Shown in pieces: positions 21,830 to 30,003 of a DNA stretch of 43,276 bases (positions within the stretch are counted from its first letter, which is position 1; each line of letters opens with the position of its first letter). The DNA lies in IMG/VR virus record IMGVR_UViG_3300030090_005324, positions 1 through 43,276 of that record; one strand, given 5' to 3'. This DNA comes from a virus. The position numbers were made by a program, and so were the translations under genes. The notes under the pieces are model-generated. The model was not told the DNA's origin. It searched no databases and saw only the letters and a list, made by a program, of their open reading frames with translations.

Positions 21830-24826
21830 ATGGCAGAACAAATTATCTCACCAGGTGTATTTACAAGAGAAAACGACTTATCATTCTTACCTCAAGGAAT
21901 AGGTCAAATAGGAGCAGCAATTATAGGACCAACAGAAAAAGGACCTGCTTTTGTTCCAACAGTAGTAAGAAGTTTTTCAGATTTTGAAAGACGATTCGGA
22001 CCTTTAAGTTCAACAACATATGTCCCTCAAACAGTTTTAGAATATTTAAAAAATGCAGGGTCAGTAACAGTATGTAGAGTATTAGCAGGAGGTGGCTATA
22101 CTTTTGCAAATGGAACTAATGAATTTATAGTTTTAGCAGCTTCTGGTTCAGAAAAAGCTGGAGGGGTAAAAGATGATGTTATATTAGGTGTACTTTATCC
22201 ATCACAATTTGATGGAGTACCTGATTTAAAAGATACAACTTTAACTTCAAATGAAGGAACAGGAACTAATGATTTAGATCAAAACTTTAATATAGTATTA
22301 AGTGGTTCTGGTATTACTAGAACACCAATTTCTGCCTCTGTTAATCCAGCTAATAAAAATTATTTATTTAAAAGATTAGGAGACAAACCTTCAAATAGTA
22401 AAAATGGAGCTAACCAATACACAGGTACTCCAGCATACACATATAAAAATTGGAAAAATTTACAAACAAGTATATTTAATACAGTTGCAGAATCTACTAC
22501 AATAACTTTTGGAACTACTACTGACACTATATTAACAGCAAGTTTACAAAATATAGCTTTAAGTGCTACAGGTGCATTTTATTTTTCTGTTATGGACGTC
22601 GATGGACCTGTTGAGACGCGTACAAGTCATACTTTAGTTTTTTCTGGTAGTGGAGAAGCTTTAGGAGGAAAAGCACCAACTACACAAATATCAGGTTCTG
22701 TATTATTTGTAGCTTTAGATTCAACTACAGTTGTACCAGCATTAACTACATCAGCATCCTTTGCTGATATATCTACAGCATTTAGAGATAGAATTAATAC
22801 TTTTACACCTTTTAATAATTTAGTTTCAGCTTCATCTGGTACATCAGATGGAAAAGCTACAGTAACTTTAACTCAACTAGATGCAGGAGCTACATTAGAT
22901 ATGACTACAAATTTTGTTGCTGCTACAGCTTCTGTTGCTATAGGAACTCAAGGTACAAATATTACAGGATATTCGCTTAGTTCAGGAAAACAACTTAAAC
23001 TAATTACACAGTCAGCTGATATGGTGTATAGTGGAGAAATTGGTCAAGAAGAAGGATATGGATATGCTTCTACACCATTTATACAATCACAGTTTTTAGA
23101 TGTAAATAAAAATACTCAAAATTTATTTAAATTCCATACTTTATATCATGGAAAAGGAGTAGCTAAAGAATATAAGGTAAGTATTGCTAATTTAAGAGAA
23201 CCAAGTGATATTGATGGTGAAGAACAATATTCACAATTTTCAGTAATTTTTAGAACATATGGTGATAAAGATAAAGCACCTCGTATTATAGAACAATATA
23301 ATAAAGTAACTCTAGATCCAAATTCACCACGTTACATTTCAAGAGTAATTGGAGATAGATACCCACAATATAACGACGTTTTAGGTAAAGTAGAATTATT
23401 AGGTAACTATCCTAATATTTCAAGATTATGTAGAGTAGAAGTAGCTAATGAAGTAGCTGAAAGATCATTATCACCAAAATTATCACCTAAAGGATTTGCT
23501 GCAGTAACAAACCCAATTAGAACTGCTTCATTAAGTATACCATGTACTGTTCCTTCAGCATCGTATGAAACAATACAACAAGTAGGAACTAGTGGAACTT
23601 ATAATAGTAAAGGATATTTAGGATGGAAATTTAAAGATAAAGAAACTGACAATGAAAACTTTATATGTCCATTACCAGATGGAGCAGAATTAAATGTATT
23701 TGGTGCATTTAATGTTGAAAATTATTTTGGACACGCAAGTTCAAGTTTATGGTCAGGATCTTTAAGTGCTTCAATTGATACAACAGGAGACACAGGACCT
23801 AAAAATACACAACTTAAATTTACAGTACCTTTTCAAGGAGGAGATGATGGTATAGCTCCATATACTATAAAGAAAATTGGTCAATACATTACTAGTACTA
23901 ATGTATATGGGTTTGATTTAAGCGCTACTAATAAAGCAGGATATAAAGGATATAAAAAAGCTATTGACATATTATCAAATCAAGATGAATATGATATTAA
24001 TATGTTAGTAACACCTGGTGTTATTCATTCATTACACCCATTAATTACAAATTTAGGTATTGATATGTGTGAAGATAGAGGTGATGCATTTTATGTAATG
24101 GATTTAAACATACAAGAAGCCGCAGTAAACACTGCTGTAAGCAACGTAGATGGGTTAGACACTAATTATGCTGCTGTTTATTATCCATGGGTTAAAGTAC
24201 TTGATTCTTCAATTAATAAACCTGTATTAGTTCCACCATCAGTAATAGTTCCAGGAGCAATAGCTGCTTCAGATAGAATAGGAGCTGAATGGTTCGCACC
24301 TGCAGGTTTAAATAGAGGTATTTTAGGTAATGTATTAGAAGCTAAAATTAGATTAAATCAAGCTGAAAGAGATACTCTATATGATTCTAAAATTAACCCA
24401 ATAGCTACATTCCCTCAAACAGGAGTTTGTATTTGGGGTCAGAAAACATTACAAGAAAGATCAACAGCATTAGACAGAATTAATGTTCGTAGATTATTAA
24501 TAGCTCTTAAGAAATTTATTGCAAGTTCTTCTAGATATTTAGTATTTGAACAAAATACTTTACAAACTAGAACTAGATTCTTAAATATTGTAAATCCATA
24601 TTTAGAATCAGTACAACAACAACAAGGTTTATATGCCTTTAGAGTAGTAATGGATGAATCAAATAACACACCAGATGTAATTGATAGAAATCAATTAGTA
24701 GGAGGAATTTATTTACAACCTACTAAAACAGCTGAATTTATTATTTTAGATTTCAACATTTTACCAACAGGTGCTACATTTGATACAGGAGGCGGAGGAT
24801 CTGCAGGAGGAGGCGCAGGATATTAA
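21830..24826 (+). CDS. Tail sheath protein (gp18-like)
   Basis: 998 residues, much longer than T4 gp18 (659). The N-terminus 'ISPGVFTRENDLSFLPQG' and 'GAAIIGPTEKGPAFVPTVV' (about 27-45) plus 'VRSFSDFERRFGPL' are classical sheath sequence. The conserved C-terminal half includes 'WGQKTLQERSTALDRINVRR' (about 870-890), 'LVFEQNTLQTRTRFLNIV' and 'PTKTAEFIILDFNILPTGATF'. Extra length comes from a central Ser/Thr-rich beta insertion (about 215-390) resembling the one in the protein at 12240. The end is a Gly-rich tail (GGGGSAGGGAGY). Sheath subunits polymerise around the tube and contract to drive it through the envelope. Confidence 0.96.
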   Translation: MAEQIISPGVFTRENDLSFLPQGIGQIGAAIIGPTEKGPAFVPTVVRSFSDFERRFGPLSSTTYVPQTVLEYLKNAGSVTVCRVLAGGGYTFANGTNEFIVLAASGSEKAGGVKDDVILGVLYPSQFDGVPDLKDTTLTSNEGTGTNDLDQNFNIVLSGSGITRTPISASVNPANKNYLFKRLGDKPSNSKNGANQYTGTPAYTYKNWKNLQTSIFNTVAESTTITFGTTTDTILTASLQNIALSATGAFYFSVMDVDGPVETRTSHTLVFSGSGEALGGKAPTTQISGSVLFVALDSTTVVPALTTSASFADISTAFRDRINTFTPFNNLVSASSGTSDGKATVTLTQLDAGATLDMTTNFVAATASVAIGTQGTNITGYSLSSGKQLKLITQSADMVYSGEIGQEEGYGYASTPFIQSQFLDVNKNTQNLFKFHTLYHGKGVAKEYKVSIANLREPSDIDGEEQYSQFSVIFRTYGDKDKAPRIIEQYNKVTLDPNSPRYISRVIGDRYPQYNDVLGKVELLGNYPNISRLCRVEVANEVAERSLSPKLSPKGFAAVTNPIRTASLSIPCTVPSASYETIQQVGTSGTYNSKGYLGWKFKDKETDNENFICPLPDGAELNVFGAFNVENYFGHASSSLWSGSLSASIDTTGDTGPKNTQLKFTVPFQGGDDGIAPYTIKKIGQYITSTNVYGFDLSATNKAGYKGYKKAIDILSNQDEYDINMLVTPGVIHSLHPLITNLGIDMCEDRGDAFYVMDLNIQEAAVNTAVSNVDGLDTNYAAVYYPWVKVLDSSINKPVLVPPSVIVPGAIAASDRIGAEWFAPAGLNRGILGNVLEAKIRLNQAERDTLYDSKINPIATFPQTGVCIWGQKTLQERSTALDRINVRRLLIALKKFIASSSRYLVFEQNTLQTRTRFLNIVNPYLESVQQQQGLYAFRVVMDESNNTPDVIDRNQLVGGIYLQPTKTAEFIILDFNILPTGATFDTGGGGSAGGGAGY

Positions 24827-24842
24827 AAAAAAAGAAAAAATT

Positions 24843-24851
24843 TATATTTAT
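24843..24851 (+). promoter_or_regulatory. Candidate late promoter motif TATATTTAT before the tail tube gene
   Basis: An exact copy in an A-rich 52-base gap, 27 bases before the gp19 ATG. The next base makes TATTTATA, whose reverse complement is the T4 late consensus TATAAATA. Confidence 0.45.
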
Positions 24852-24878
24852 AATAAAACAATAAAAATAAAATAAAAG

Positions 24879-25364
24879 ATGGCAATATTAAGTACAAATG
24901 AAATGATGTTTACAGCATTTGAACCTAAACTACAAAATAGGTTTCTAATGGAAATTGAAGGCATCCCAGCATACCTTATTAAAAAAGTAGCTAGACCAAG
25001 TATTACTTTTGGAGAAGTAGTTCTCGATCATATTAACGTGAAAAGAAAAATTAAAGGTAAAGCTAATTGGGACAACATTACTATGGATTTATATGATCCT
25101 GTAACCCCTTCAGGAGCACAAGCTGTAATGGAATGGGTTCGTTTATCACATGAATCAGTAACAGGTAGAGATGGTTATTCAGATTTCTATAAAAAAGATG
25201 TATACATCCGTACTTTAGGTCCTGTAGGTGATGTTGTTGAAGAATGGATTTTAAAAGGAGCTTATTGTCAAAATGCTAATTTTGGTGACATGGACTGGAC
25301 ATCAGAAACACCAGCAAATATTAACATAACAGTTGTAATGGACTATGCTATCTTAAATTATTAA
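24879..25364 (+). CDS. Tail tube protein (gp19-like)
   Basis: 161 residues, close to T4 gp19 (163). Typical features: 'FEPKLQNRFLMEIEGIPAYL' (14-33), 'IKKVARPSITFGEVVLDHIN' (34-53) and 'DNITMDLYDPVTPSGAQAVM' (64-83). 'EEWILKGAYCQNANFGDMDW' (about 120-139) and 'INITVVMDYAILNY' at the C-terminus complete the tube fold. It stacks as hexamers to make the tube inside the sheath. It follows gp18 as in T4 and is closed by a perfect terminator. Confidence 0.96.
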   Translation: MAILSTNEMMFTAFEPKLQNRFLMEIEGIPAYLIKKVARPSITFGEVVLDHINVKRKIKGKANWDNITMDLYDPVTPSGAQAVMEWVRLSHESVTGRDGYSDFYKKDVYIRTLGPVGDVVEEWILKGAYCQNANFGDMDWTSETPANINITVVMDYAILNY

Positions 25365-25387
25365 GATTCTATATATATATTAAAAGA

Positions 25388-25414
25388 AAAGCGCTATTTT
25401 TTAGCGCTTTCTTT
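25388..25414 (+). terminator. Intrinsic terminator after gp19
   Basis: Perfect 9-bp stem AAAGCGCTA (25388-25396), loop of five T, TAGCGCTTT (25402-25410), then CTTTG. It is followed 8 bases later by TATATGTAT. Confidence 0.88.
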
Positions 25415-25422
25415 GTCTTACA

Positions 25423-25431
25423 TATATGTAT
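25423..25431 (+). promoter_or_regulatory. Candidate late promoter motif TATATGTAT before the gp26-like gene
   Basis: An exact TATATGTAT copy between the gp19 terminator and the ATG at 25460, 28 bases before the start. Confidence 0.45.
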
Positions 25432-25459
25432 ATCTGAACTAGTTTTAAATAATATCGTT

Positions 25460-26215
25460 ATGACAGAAAATAAAAAACCATTATTTCCTACAGAAGACAT
25501 TAAATTACCATCAAAAGGTTTACTTTACCCTGAAGAGTCTCCATTAAGTAAAGGAGTTATTGAAATGAAATACATGACTGCTAAAGAGGAAGACATCTTA
25601 ACAAACCAAAATTTTATTGAAAATGGTACAGTAATTGATAAATTATTAAAATCCCTTATTGTTGGTAAAATAGATTACAGTAAATTACTGTTAGGAGATA
25701 AAAATGCATTATTATTAGCAGCTCGTATCTTAGGATATGGTCCTGACTATACTTTTGAATATAGAGGTGAAAAAATAACTATTAATTTATCTGAAGTTGA
25801 AGATATAATAATAGATGAATCTTTAATTAAAACAAAAGGATTAAATGAATTTGACTTTACTTTACCTCATTCAAAAGTTAATTTAACTTTTAAGTTTTTA
25901 ACTCATGGAGATGAAACATCTATTAATAATGAGATAAAAGGTCTTAGAAAAATTAATAAAAATTCTTCTACTGAAGGATCTACTAGACTAAAACATACTA
26001 TTGTAGCTGTAGATGAAAATAGAGACAGAAAATTTATTAGAGAATTTGTTGATAATAGCTTTTTAGCTAGAGATGCAAGAGAATTTAGAAATTATATTAG
26101 AAAAATCCAACCCAGTGTCGACTTAACATACAATTATGAAGACAGGAGAGGGAATATTGAAAAAATAAATATTCCTGTTGGTATTAAGTTTTTTTGGCCT
26201 GACGCCACAATATAG
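25460..26215 (+). CDS. Tail/baseplate-hub assembly protein, gp26-like (zero-frame product)
   Basis: 251 residues (T4 gp26: 208). Conserved sequence: 'LPSKGLLYPEESPLSKGVIE' (16-35), 'MKYMTAKEEDILTNQNFIEN' (36-55), 'DKLLKSLIVGKI' and 'GDKNALLLAARILGYGPDYT' (79-98), matching the T4 gp26-type baseplate/hub family. The C-terminus runs 'IPVGIKFFWPDATI' and stops at 26215. The codons for KFFW contain seven T (26189-26195), and a second reading frame continues without its own clear start, so this gene probably also yields a longer frameshifted product. Placement just before the tape measure gene is that of tail assembly chaperones in other tailed phages. Confidence 0.82.
   Translation: MTENKKPLFPTEDIKLPSKGLLYPEESPLSKGVIEMKYMTAKEEDILTNQNFIENGTVIDKLLKSLIVGKIDYSKLLLGDKNALLLAARILGYGPDYTFEYRGEKITINLSEVEDIIIDESLIKTKGLNEFDFTLPHSKVNLTFKFLTHGDETSINNEIKGLRKINKNSSTEGSTRLKHTIVAVDENRDRKFIREFVDNSFLARDAREFRNYIRKIQPSVDLTYNYEDRRGNIEKINIPVGIKFFWPDATI
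26189..26207 (+). promoter_or_regulatory. Candidate programmed frameshift site (seven T plus small hairpin)
   Basis: Seven T at 26189-26195 read as TTT TTT TGG in the zero frame. A +1 slip (or -2) enters the frame of the following coding stretch. TGGC (26195-26198) and GCCA (26204-26207) can form a small stem directly after the run. Function is inferred. Confidence 0.55.
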
Positions 26216-26456
26216 AAATCTTTTATTTACCCAAATACATGACCTGGTGTTCCATGGTGGTGGTGGATTCCAACATTCAAGCGTATATAACATGCCTATT
26301 TGGTTAAGAAGATTTCACATCCAAAAGATTAATGAACATAATAAAGAAGAAAATGAAAGGATGGAAAAAGCAAAAAAAGGGTCTCCACTTAATAAAAACA
26401 ATAAAATACATGGGCCTAATATAAACCCTTCATCAACATATAACTTCAAAAAGTAA
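26196..26456 (+). CDS. Frameshift extension of the gp26-like protein (or separate small gene with weak start)
   Basis: This frame carries a conserved-looking sequence: 'GLTPQYRNLLFTQIHDLVFH' then 'GGGGFQHSSVYNMPIWLRRF' and 'HIQKINEHNKEENERMEKAK'. Upstream in this frame there is a TAA at 26166 and only CTG (26175) and TTG (26178) as possible starts before the protein-like region; the first ATG (26292) would remove the best part. The simplest explanation is expression as a fusion with residues 1-245 of the gp26-like protein through the T-run, giving about 331 residues. A separate TTG-initiated gene of 92 residues at 26178 is the alternative. It ends in a terminator hairpin that overlaps its stop codon. 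Confidence 0.6.
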   Translation, partial: GLTPQYRNLLFTQIHDLVFHGGGGFQHSSVYNMPIWLRRFHIQKINEHNKEENERMEKAKKGSPLNKNNKIHGPNINPSSTYNFKK

Positions 26457-26484
26457 AGATATCATAGATATCTTTCTTTTTTTT
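26455..26484 (+). terminator. Intrinsic terminator after the chaperone genes
   Basis: Perfect 9-bp stem AAAGATATC (26455-26463), loop ATA, GATATCTTT (26467-26475), followed by C and eight T. The first stem bases belong to the TAA stop codon of the preceding frame. Confidence 0.85.
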
Positions 26485-26492
26485 ATATTTAT
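26484..26492 (+). promoter_or_regulatory. Candidate late promoter motif TATATTTAT before the tape measure gene
   Basis: An exact copy starting on the last T of the terminator run, 26 bases before the ATG at 26519. Confidence 0.45.
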
Positions 26493-26518
26493 TACCACAA
26501 CCATATATAATATCAAAC

Positions 26519-28603
26519 ATGGCTAGAGGAGATAAAAAAACAAATGATGCTTTAATTAGTGGTACTGAAGCTATTAAAAGGCAAAAAGAAGGACTCCAAG
26601 AACTAAATAAAATGTTTAGTAATTTGGGGGACAATATATCTCGTCAAATATCTAATGTTTTAGGTATATCACAAGAATTAGGAAACGCAACTGAAAGAGT
26701 ATCAGACATATATAAAAATGATATAGCTAAACATATATCAAATGCTGCATCAAGTTTAAATAAACAATCTGACATTCAAAAGAAAATACTCGCTGGAGAA
26801 AATGCCTCTAAAGATATTAATGATGCTTTAGCTAAAAATAAAGCAAGAACTAGAGCTCTTATTGATAAAATAAGAATAATGAAAAAAAATGGTTTAGCAA
26901 TAGATCATGAACAAATTAAAGCAGCTAGAATAGCTCATAAAATAGAAAAAGAAACACTAGAAGAACAACTCAAACAAAATGTAGAAAGAAAAAGAGAAGA
27001 TGGAATTATAAAAGGTATAGGTAAAGCTTTATTAGACAATGTTGATAAACTAGATAAATCAGGAAATTTATCAAAAATACTTTCAGGTAATTTAAGTGAT
27101 ATGACAATGGGAGATGTTGGGGCTGCTGGTCAAGGTATGTTTATAAAATTTCTATTAGATGGTATAACACTAGTAAGTAAACTTGAATCAGAACTTAATA
27201 AAACATTAGGTTTATCATTAAAACAAGCTTCAGCTTTAAGACAACAATTTGCACAAGTTGCTTTAGCTACAAATAATGTTTCTATAAACTCAAGAGATAT
27301 TCAATCAACTTTTATGAGTTTAAATGAGCAGTTTGGAACTGCTAGTACTGTTTTAAGAAACGATATAGTAGCAGAAATGGCTATATTAGGAAAACTAACA
27401 GGCATGTCTGCAGAATCTCAAATGAGATTTGCTTCTACTATGATGAGAACAGGAAAAAGTGCCGAAGTAGTAACAGCAGAATCTCGAAAAGCAATAGTGA
27501 ATGCTGAAAAAGAACACGGAGTTAGGTTAGATATAAATAAAGTAATGGATGAAGCAGGTAAAATATCAGGAATGATAGCTGCTAATTTAGGTTATAATAT
27601 AACTGCTATTGCAGGAGCAGTAGCTAAAGCTAAACAATTTGGTATGACACTTCAAGGTTTAGCTGATATTAGTAATAATATGTTAGACTTTCAATCTTCA
27701 ATTGAAGCTGAATTACAAGCAGAATTATTTATTGGTAGAGACTTAAATTTAGAAAGAGCCAGATTATACGCACTAACAGGAGACTATGCAAATTTAGCAG
27801 AAGAAATAAAACATAATGCTGGTGGAGAACTTGCTTTTGCTCGAATGAATGTTTTAGAAAAACAAAAATTAGCAGCAGCTTTAGGAATGAGTGCAGATCA
27901 AATGTCAGATATGTTATTTAATCAAGCAAATTTAGCTGAACTAGCTCAAGAAGCTAGAGCAAATGGAGAAGATGACCTAGCAGATATGCTTGAAAAACGA
28001 GACATGCAACAACAATTTAATGATTTAGTAGAAAAAGTACAAATGACTTTTGTAGATATAGCTAATGGTCCATTAGGAATGATTGCAAATTTAATGGTAT
28101 CTATTTTAGATAGTAGTTTTGGATTTTTTGCAATAATGACTCTTATAGGAGGAATAAAAATAGCAGGTTTAATAATGAGTATGATGTCACTTTGGACTAC
28201 TTTAACAGCTGCAGGTATATCAGCAGCTACGTTAGCTTCTGCTCTTACTGTTGGTATAGCAGCTGTAGCAATTACAGCAGGAATTATAGCTATTGCATCA
28301 GCATCAACTAAATCATCAAAACAAGCACAAGCATCAAAACCTAAATTTGCTACAGGGGGTACAGTTGAACAAACAGGTATGGCTGAAGTACATGCTGGAG
28401 AAACTATAATCCCTGCAAAAGGATCAAATAATTTTCTTGAATTAGTAGCAGGCATTAATAAAATGGGAGGAAATGAAAAACAAATTAAAGAACTTATAAA
28501 TGTAAATAAAAAAAATGCACGAATAAACGAACAAAATCGTAAAGTGTCCTTTGATAATTTTGCTTTTGCAAAAGTAACAACAGATTATACAGGTTTTAGA
28601 TAA
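26519..28603 (+). CDS. Tape measure protein (gp29-like role)
   Basis: 694 residues. The first 200 are charged and helical with coiled-coil character. The middle is long helical sequence with typical phrases 'MFIKFLLDGITLVSKLESEL', 'LGLSLKQASALRQQFAQVAL' and 'EMAILGKLTGMSAESQMRFA'. Residues about 515-600 contain several hydrophobic segments (for example 'FAIMTLIGGIKIAGLIMSMM'), as expected for a tape measure that inserts into the inner membrane. The C-terminal 'KFATGGTVEQTGMAEVHAGE' followed by 'TIIPAKG' is a well-known ending of tape measure proteins. It directly follows the candidate frameshifting chaperone gene, the standard arrangement. It sets tail length and is ejected with the DNA. Confidence 0.88.
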   Translation: MARGDKKTNDALISGTEAIKRQKEGLQELNKMFSNLGDNISRQISNVLGISQELGNATERVSDIYKNDIAKHISNAASSLNKQSDIQKKILAGENASKDINDALAKNKARTRALIDKIRIMKKNGLAIDHEQIKAARIAHKIEKETLEEQLKQNVERKREDGIIKGIGKALLDNVDKLDKSGNLSKILSGNLSDMTMGDVGAAGQGMFIKFLLDGITLVSKLESELNKTLGLSLKQASALRQQFAQVALATNNVSINSRDIQSTFMSLNEQFGTASTVLRNDIVAEMAILGKLTGMSAESQMRFASTMMRTGKSAEVVTAESRKAIVNAEKEHGVRLDINKVMDEAGKISGMIAANLGYNITAIAGAVAKAKQFGMTLQGLADISNNMLDFQSSIEAELQAELFIGRDLNLERARLYALTGDYANLAEEIKHNAGGELAFARMNVLEKQKLAAALGMSADQMSDMLFNQANLAELAQEARANGEDDLADMLEKRDMQQQFNDLVEKVQMTFVDIANGPLGMIANLMVSILDSSFGFFAIMTLIGGIKIAGLIMSMMSLWTTLTAAGISAATLASALTVGIAAVAITAGIIAIASASTKSSKQAQASKPKFATGGTVEQTGMAEVHAGETIIPAKGSNNFLELVAGINKMGGNEKQIKELINVNKKNARINEQNRKVSFDNFAFAKVTTDYTGFR

Positions 28604-28616
28604 AAATTAAAAAAAT

Positions 28617-28625
28617 AATATTTAT
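28617..28625 (+). promoter_or_regulatory. Near-match late motif AATATTTAT
   Basis: One mismatch to the nonamer, 14 bases before the ATG at 28640. The following leader ATAATAAAACAATAAA nearly repeats that of gp19. Confidence 0.3.
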
Positions 28626-28639
28626 AATAAAACAATAAA

Positions 28640-30001
28640 ATGGGATTATTAGACAAAGTATCAATATTTAGTAGTACAACCCCAAAATTTGATCAAGGAA
28701 AAGCAGAATGGGGATCGGGGTTTTCTGCTGTACAACAAGAAATGTTATTAGCAGACACTATGACTGCTGATAATACAAATTTTTCAACCACAGGTGAGAA
28801 ATTTGGTAAACCTAAAGATTTAACAATAGGAATTAAAACCAATACATCTGTTCCTGATTTAGATTTAAATACTACCTTTGCAGTTGGAGACGACCCTGGT
28901 TTAGGTGATGTTAAAATTTTTGATTTAGGATATAATTCTACTTTACAACAAGATTCATTATTTGAATTAGGAGTTGCTTATGGTAACGATAATTGGGAAG
29001 CAGGAGAATCATACTATCAAGATTTAAATGGAATAAATCCCTCTGAATTAGGAATTGGTTTTGATTTAGGTATGGAATCTACACTACATGAAGATCTTTT
29101 AACCCAACAATATATACATAGCCATTTATGGTCACCACAAACCTTTTATAAAGTTGATCCAGGTACACTTGATTTAAATGGACAAGATGTAGGTAATGGA
29201 CTTTTTGGTGCTGCAGATAAACCTGGTAAAGGCCAAGGATTACAAGTAGGAGGTCAAGATTTACATGTACATTTATTAACAGGAGAATACAATTATCTTC
29301 ATGGAACAACTGTACCGTGGATTTCTCCTGGATCCGTAGGTCCTTCTCCAGGAAAAACAGGTAATTCTGAATTTCAAGATTTAAATGCTACTTTTACAGG
29401 TTTAGGAGATACTCCTATTTTTAATTTTGGAAAAGAACCACCTCAAGATCCTTCTAATCCTATTTATGATACTATACATGAAAGTTATTTACAACCTAAC
29501 CCACAACCAGGTTTTGAAGGAGAAGATCCTAAATACCTACATTTACAAGGTCAAACAGGGTTTTTTCAAGGAGCAAAAGATGTAAGAGATTCTGCTAATA
29601 GAAATTCATTAAATGCAGTACCAATAACTCCTTCACAGTATGCTGATTTAAATAATAGTGACGTTAATACTATACCTCCTTTTGGTGCTCCTACTCCAAA
29701 TGATAAATTTTTCTATCAAGATGATGGAATAGGGATAAATAGACCTGCAATAAAACAAGGATATAAATTAAATGGAGAAGATTTACATGTAAGTTTATTA
29801 TCAAATCCATACACTTATACTCACGGACAAAGTACTACAACTATAGCAGCTGCTGCTAGTTCTCAACAAAACTACAATTTCCAAGATTTAGATATTGATA
29901 TAGCTAGTACAACACCACCTCAATATGTAGAACAAATGCATAATGATATTAATCAATATATTGCAGGAGGAATGACAGGACTTGGTAATACAAATTATTA
30001 A
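28640..30001 (+). CDS. Unknown virion/baseplate-region protein with internal repeats, 453 aa
   Basis: I do not recognise a family. The sequence is Gly/Asp/Asn/Pro-rich with few Lys, and it contains degenerate repeats: 'DLHVHLLTGEYNYLHG' (207-222) and 'DLHVSLLSNPYTYTHG' (381-396), each preceded by a Gly-rich 'G(Q/E)' turn. Further 'DL(N/D/G)' units occur at 73, 95, 128, 142, 177, 247, 336 and 416 (for example FQDLNATFTG and FQDLDIDIAS). It begins 'MGLLDKVSIFSSTTPKFDQG'. The location between tape measure and baseplate genes implies a tail or baseplate structural role. No signal or membrane segment is visible. The repeats could form a beta-helical or arm-like structure. Confidence 0.7.
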   Translation: MGLLDKVSIFSSTTPKFDQGKAEWGSGFSAVQQEMLLADTMTADNTNFSTTGEKFGKPKDLTIGIKTNTSVPDLDLNTTFAVGDDPGLGDVKIFDLGYNSTLQQDSLFELGVAYGNDNWEAGESYYQDLNGINPSELGIGFDLGMESTLHEDLLTQQYIHSHLWSPQTFYKVDPGTLDLNGQDVGNGLFGAADKPGKGQGLQVGGQDLHVHLLTGEYNYLHGTTVPWISPGSVGPSPGKTGNSEFQDLNATFTGLGDTPIFNFGKEPPQDPSNPIYDTIHESYLQPNPQPGFEGEDPKYLHLQGQTGFFQGAKDVRDSANRNSLNAVPITPSQYADLNNSDVNTIPPFGAPTPNDKFFYQDDGIGINRPAIKQGYKLNGEDLHVSLLSNPYTYTHGQSTTTIAAAASSQQNYNFQDLDIDIASTTPPQYVEQMHNDINQYIAGGMTGLGNTNY

Positions 30002-30003
30002 TT

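Noticed and set aside
25366-25382. TATATATAT tract as another late motif
   Set aside because: It is a simple alternating AT tract before the gp19 terminator and differs from the TATA(T)(T/G)TAT form at the key position.
27946-28455. Long minus-strand open frame (169 codons)
   Set aside because: It lies wholly inside the tape measure gene on the opposite strand, its composition reflects the complement of Ala/Ile-rich codons, and it has no leader or neighbours.
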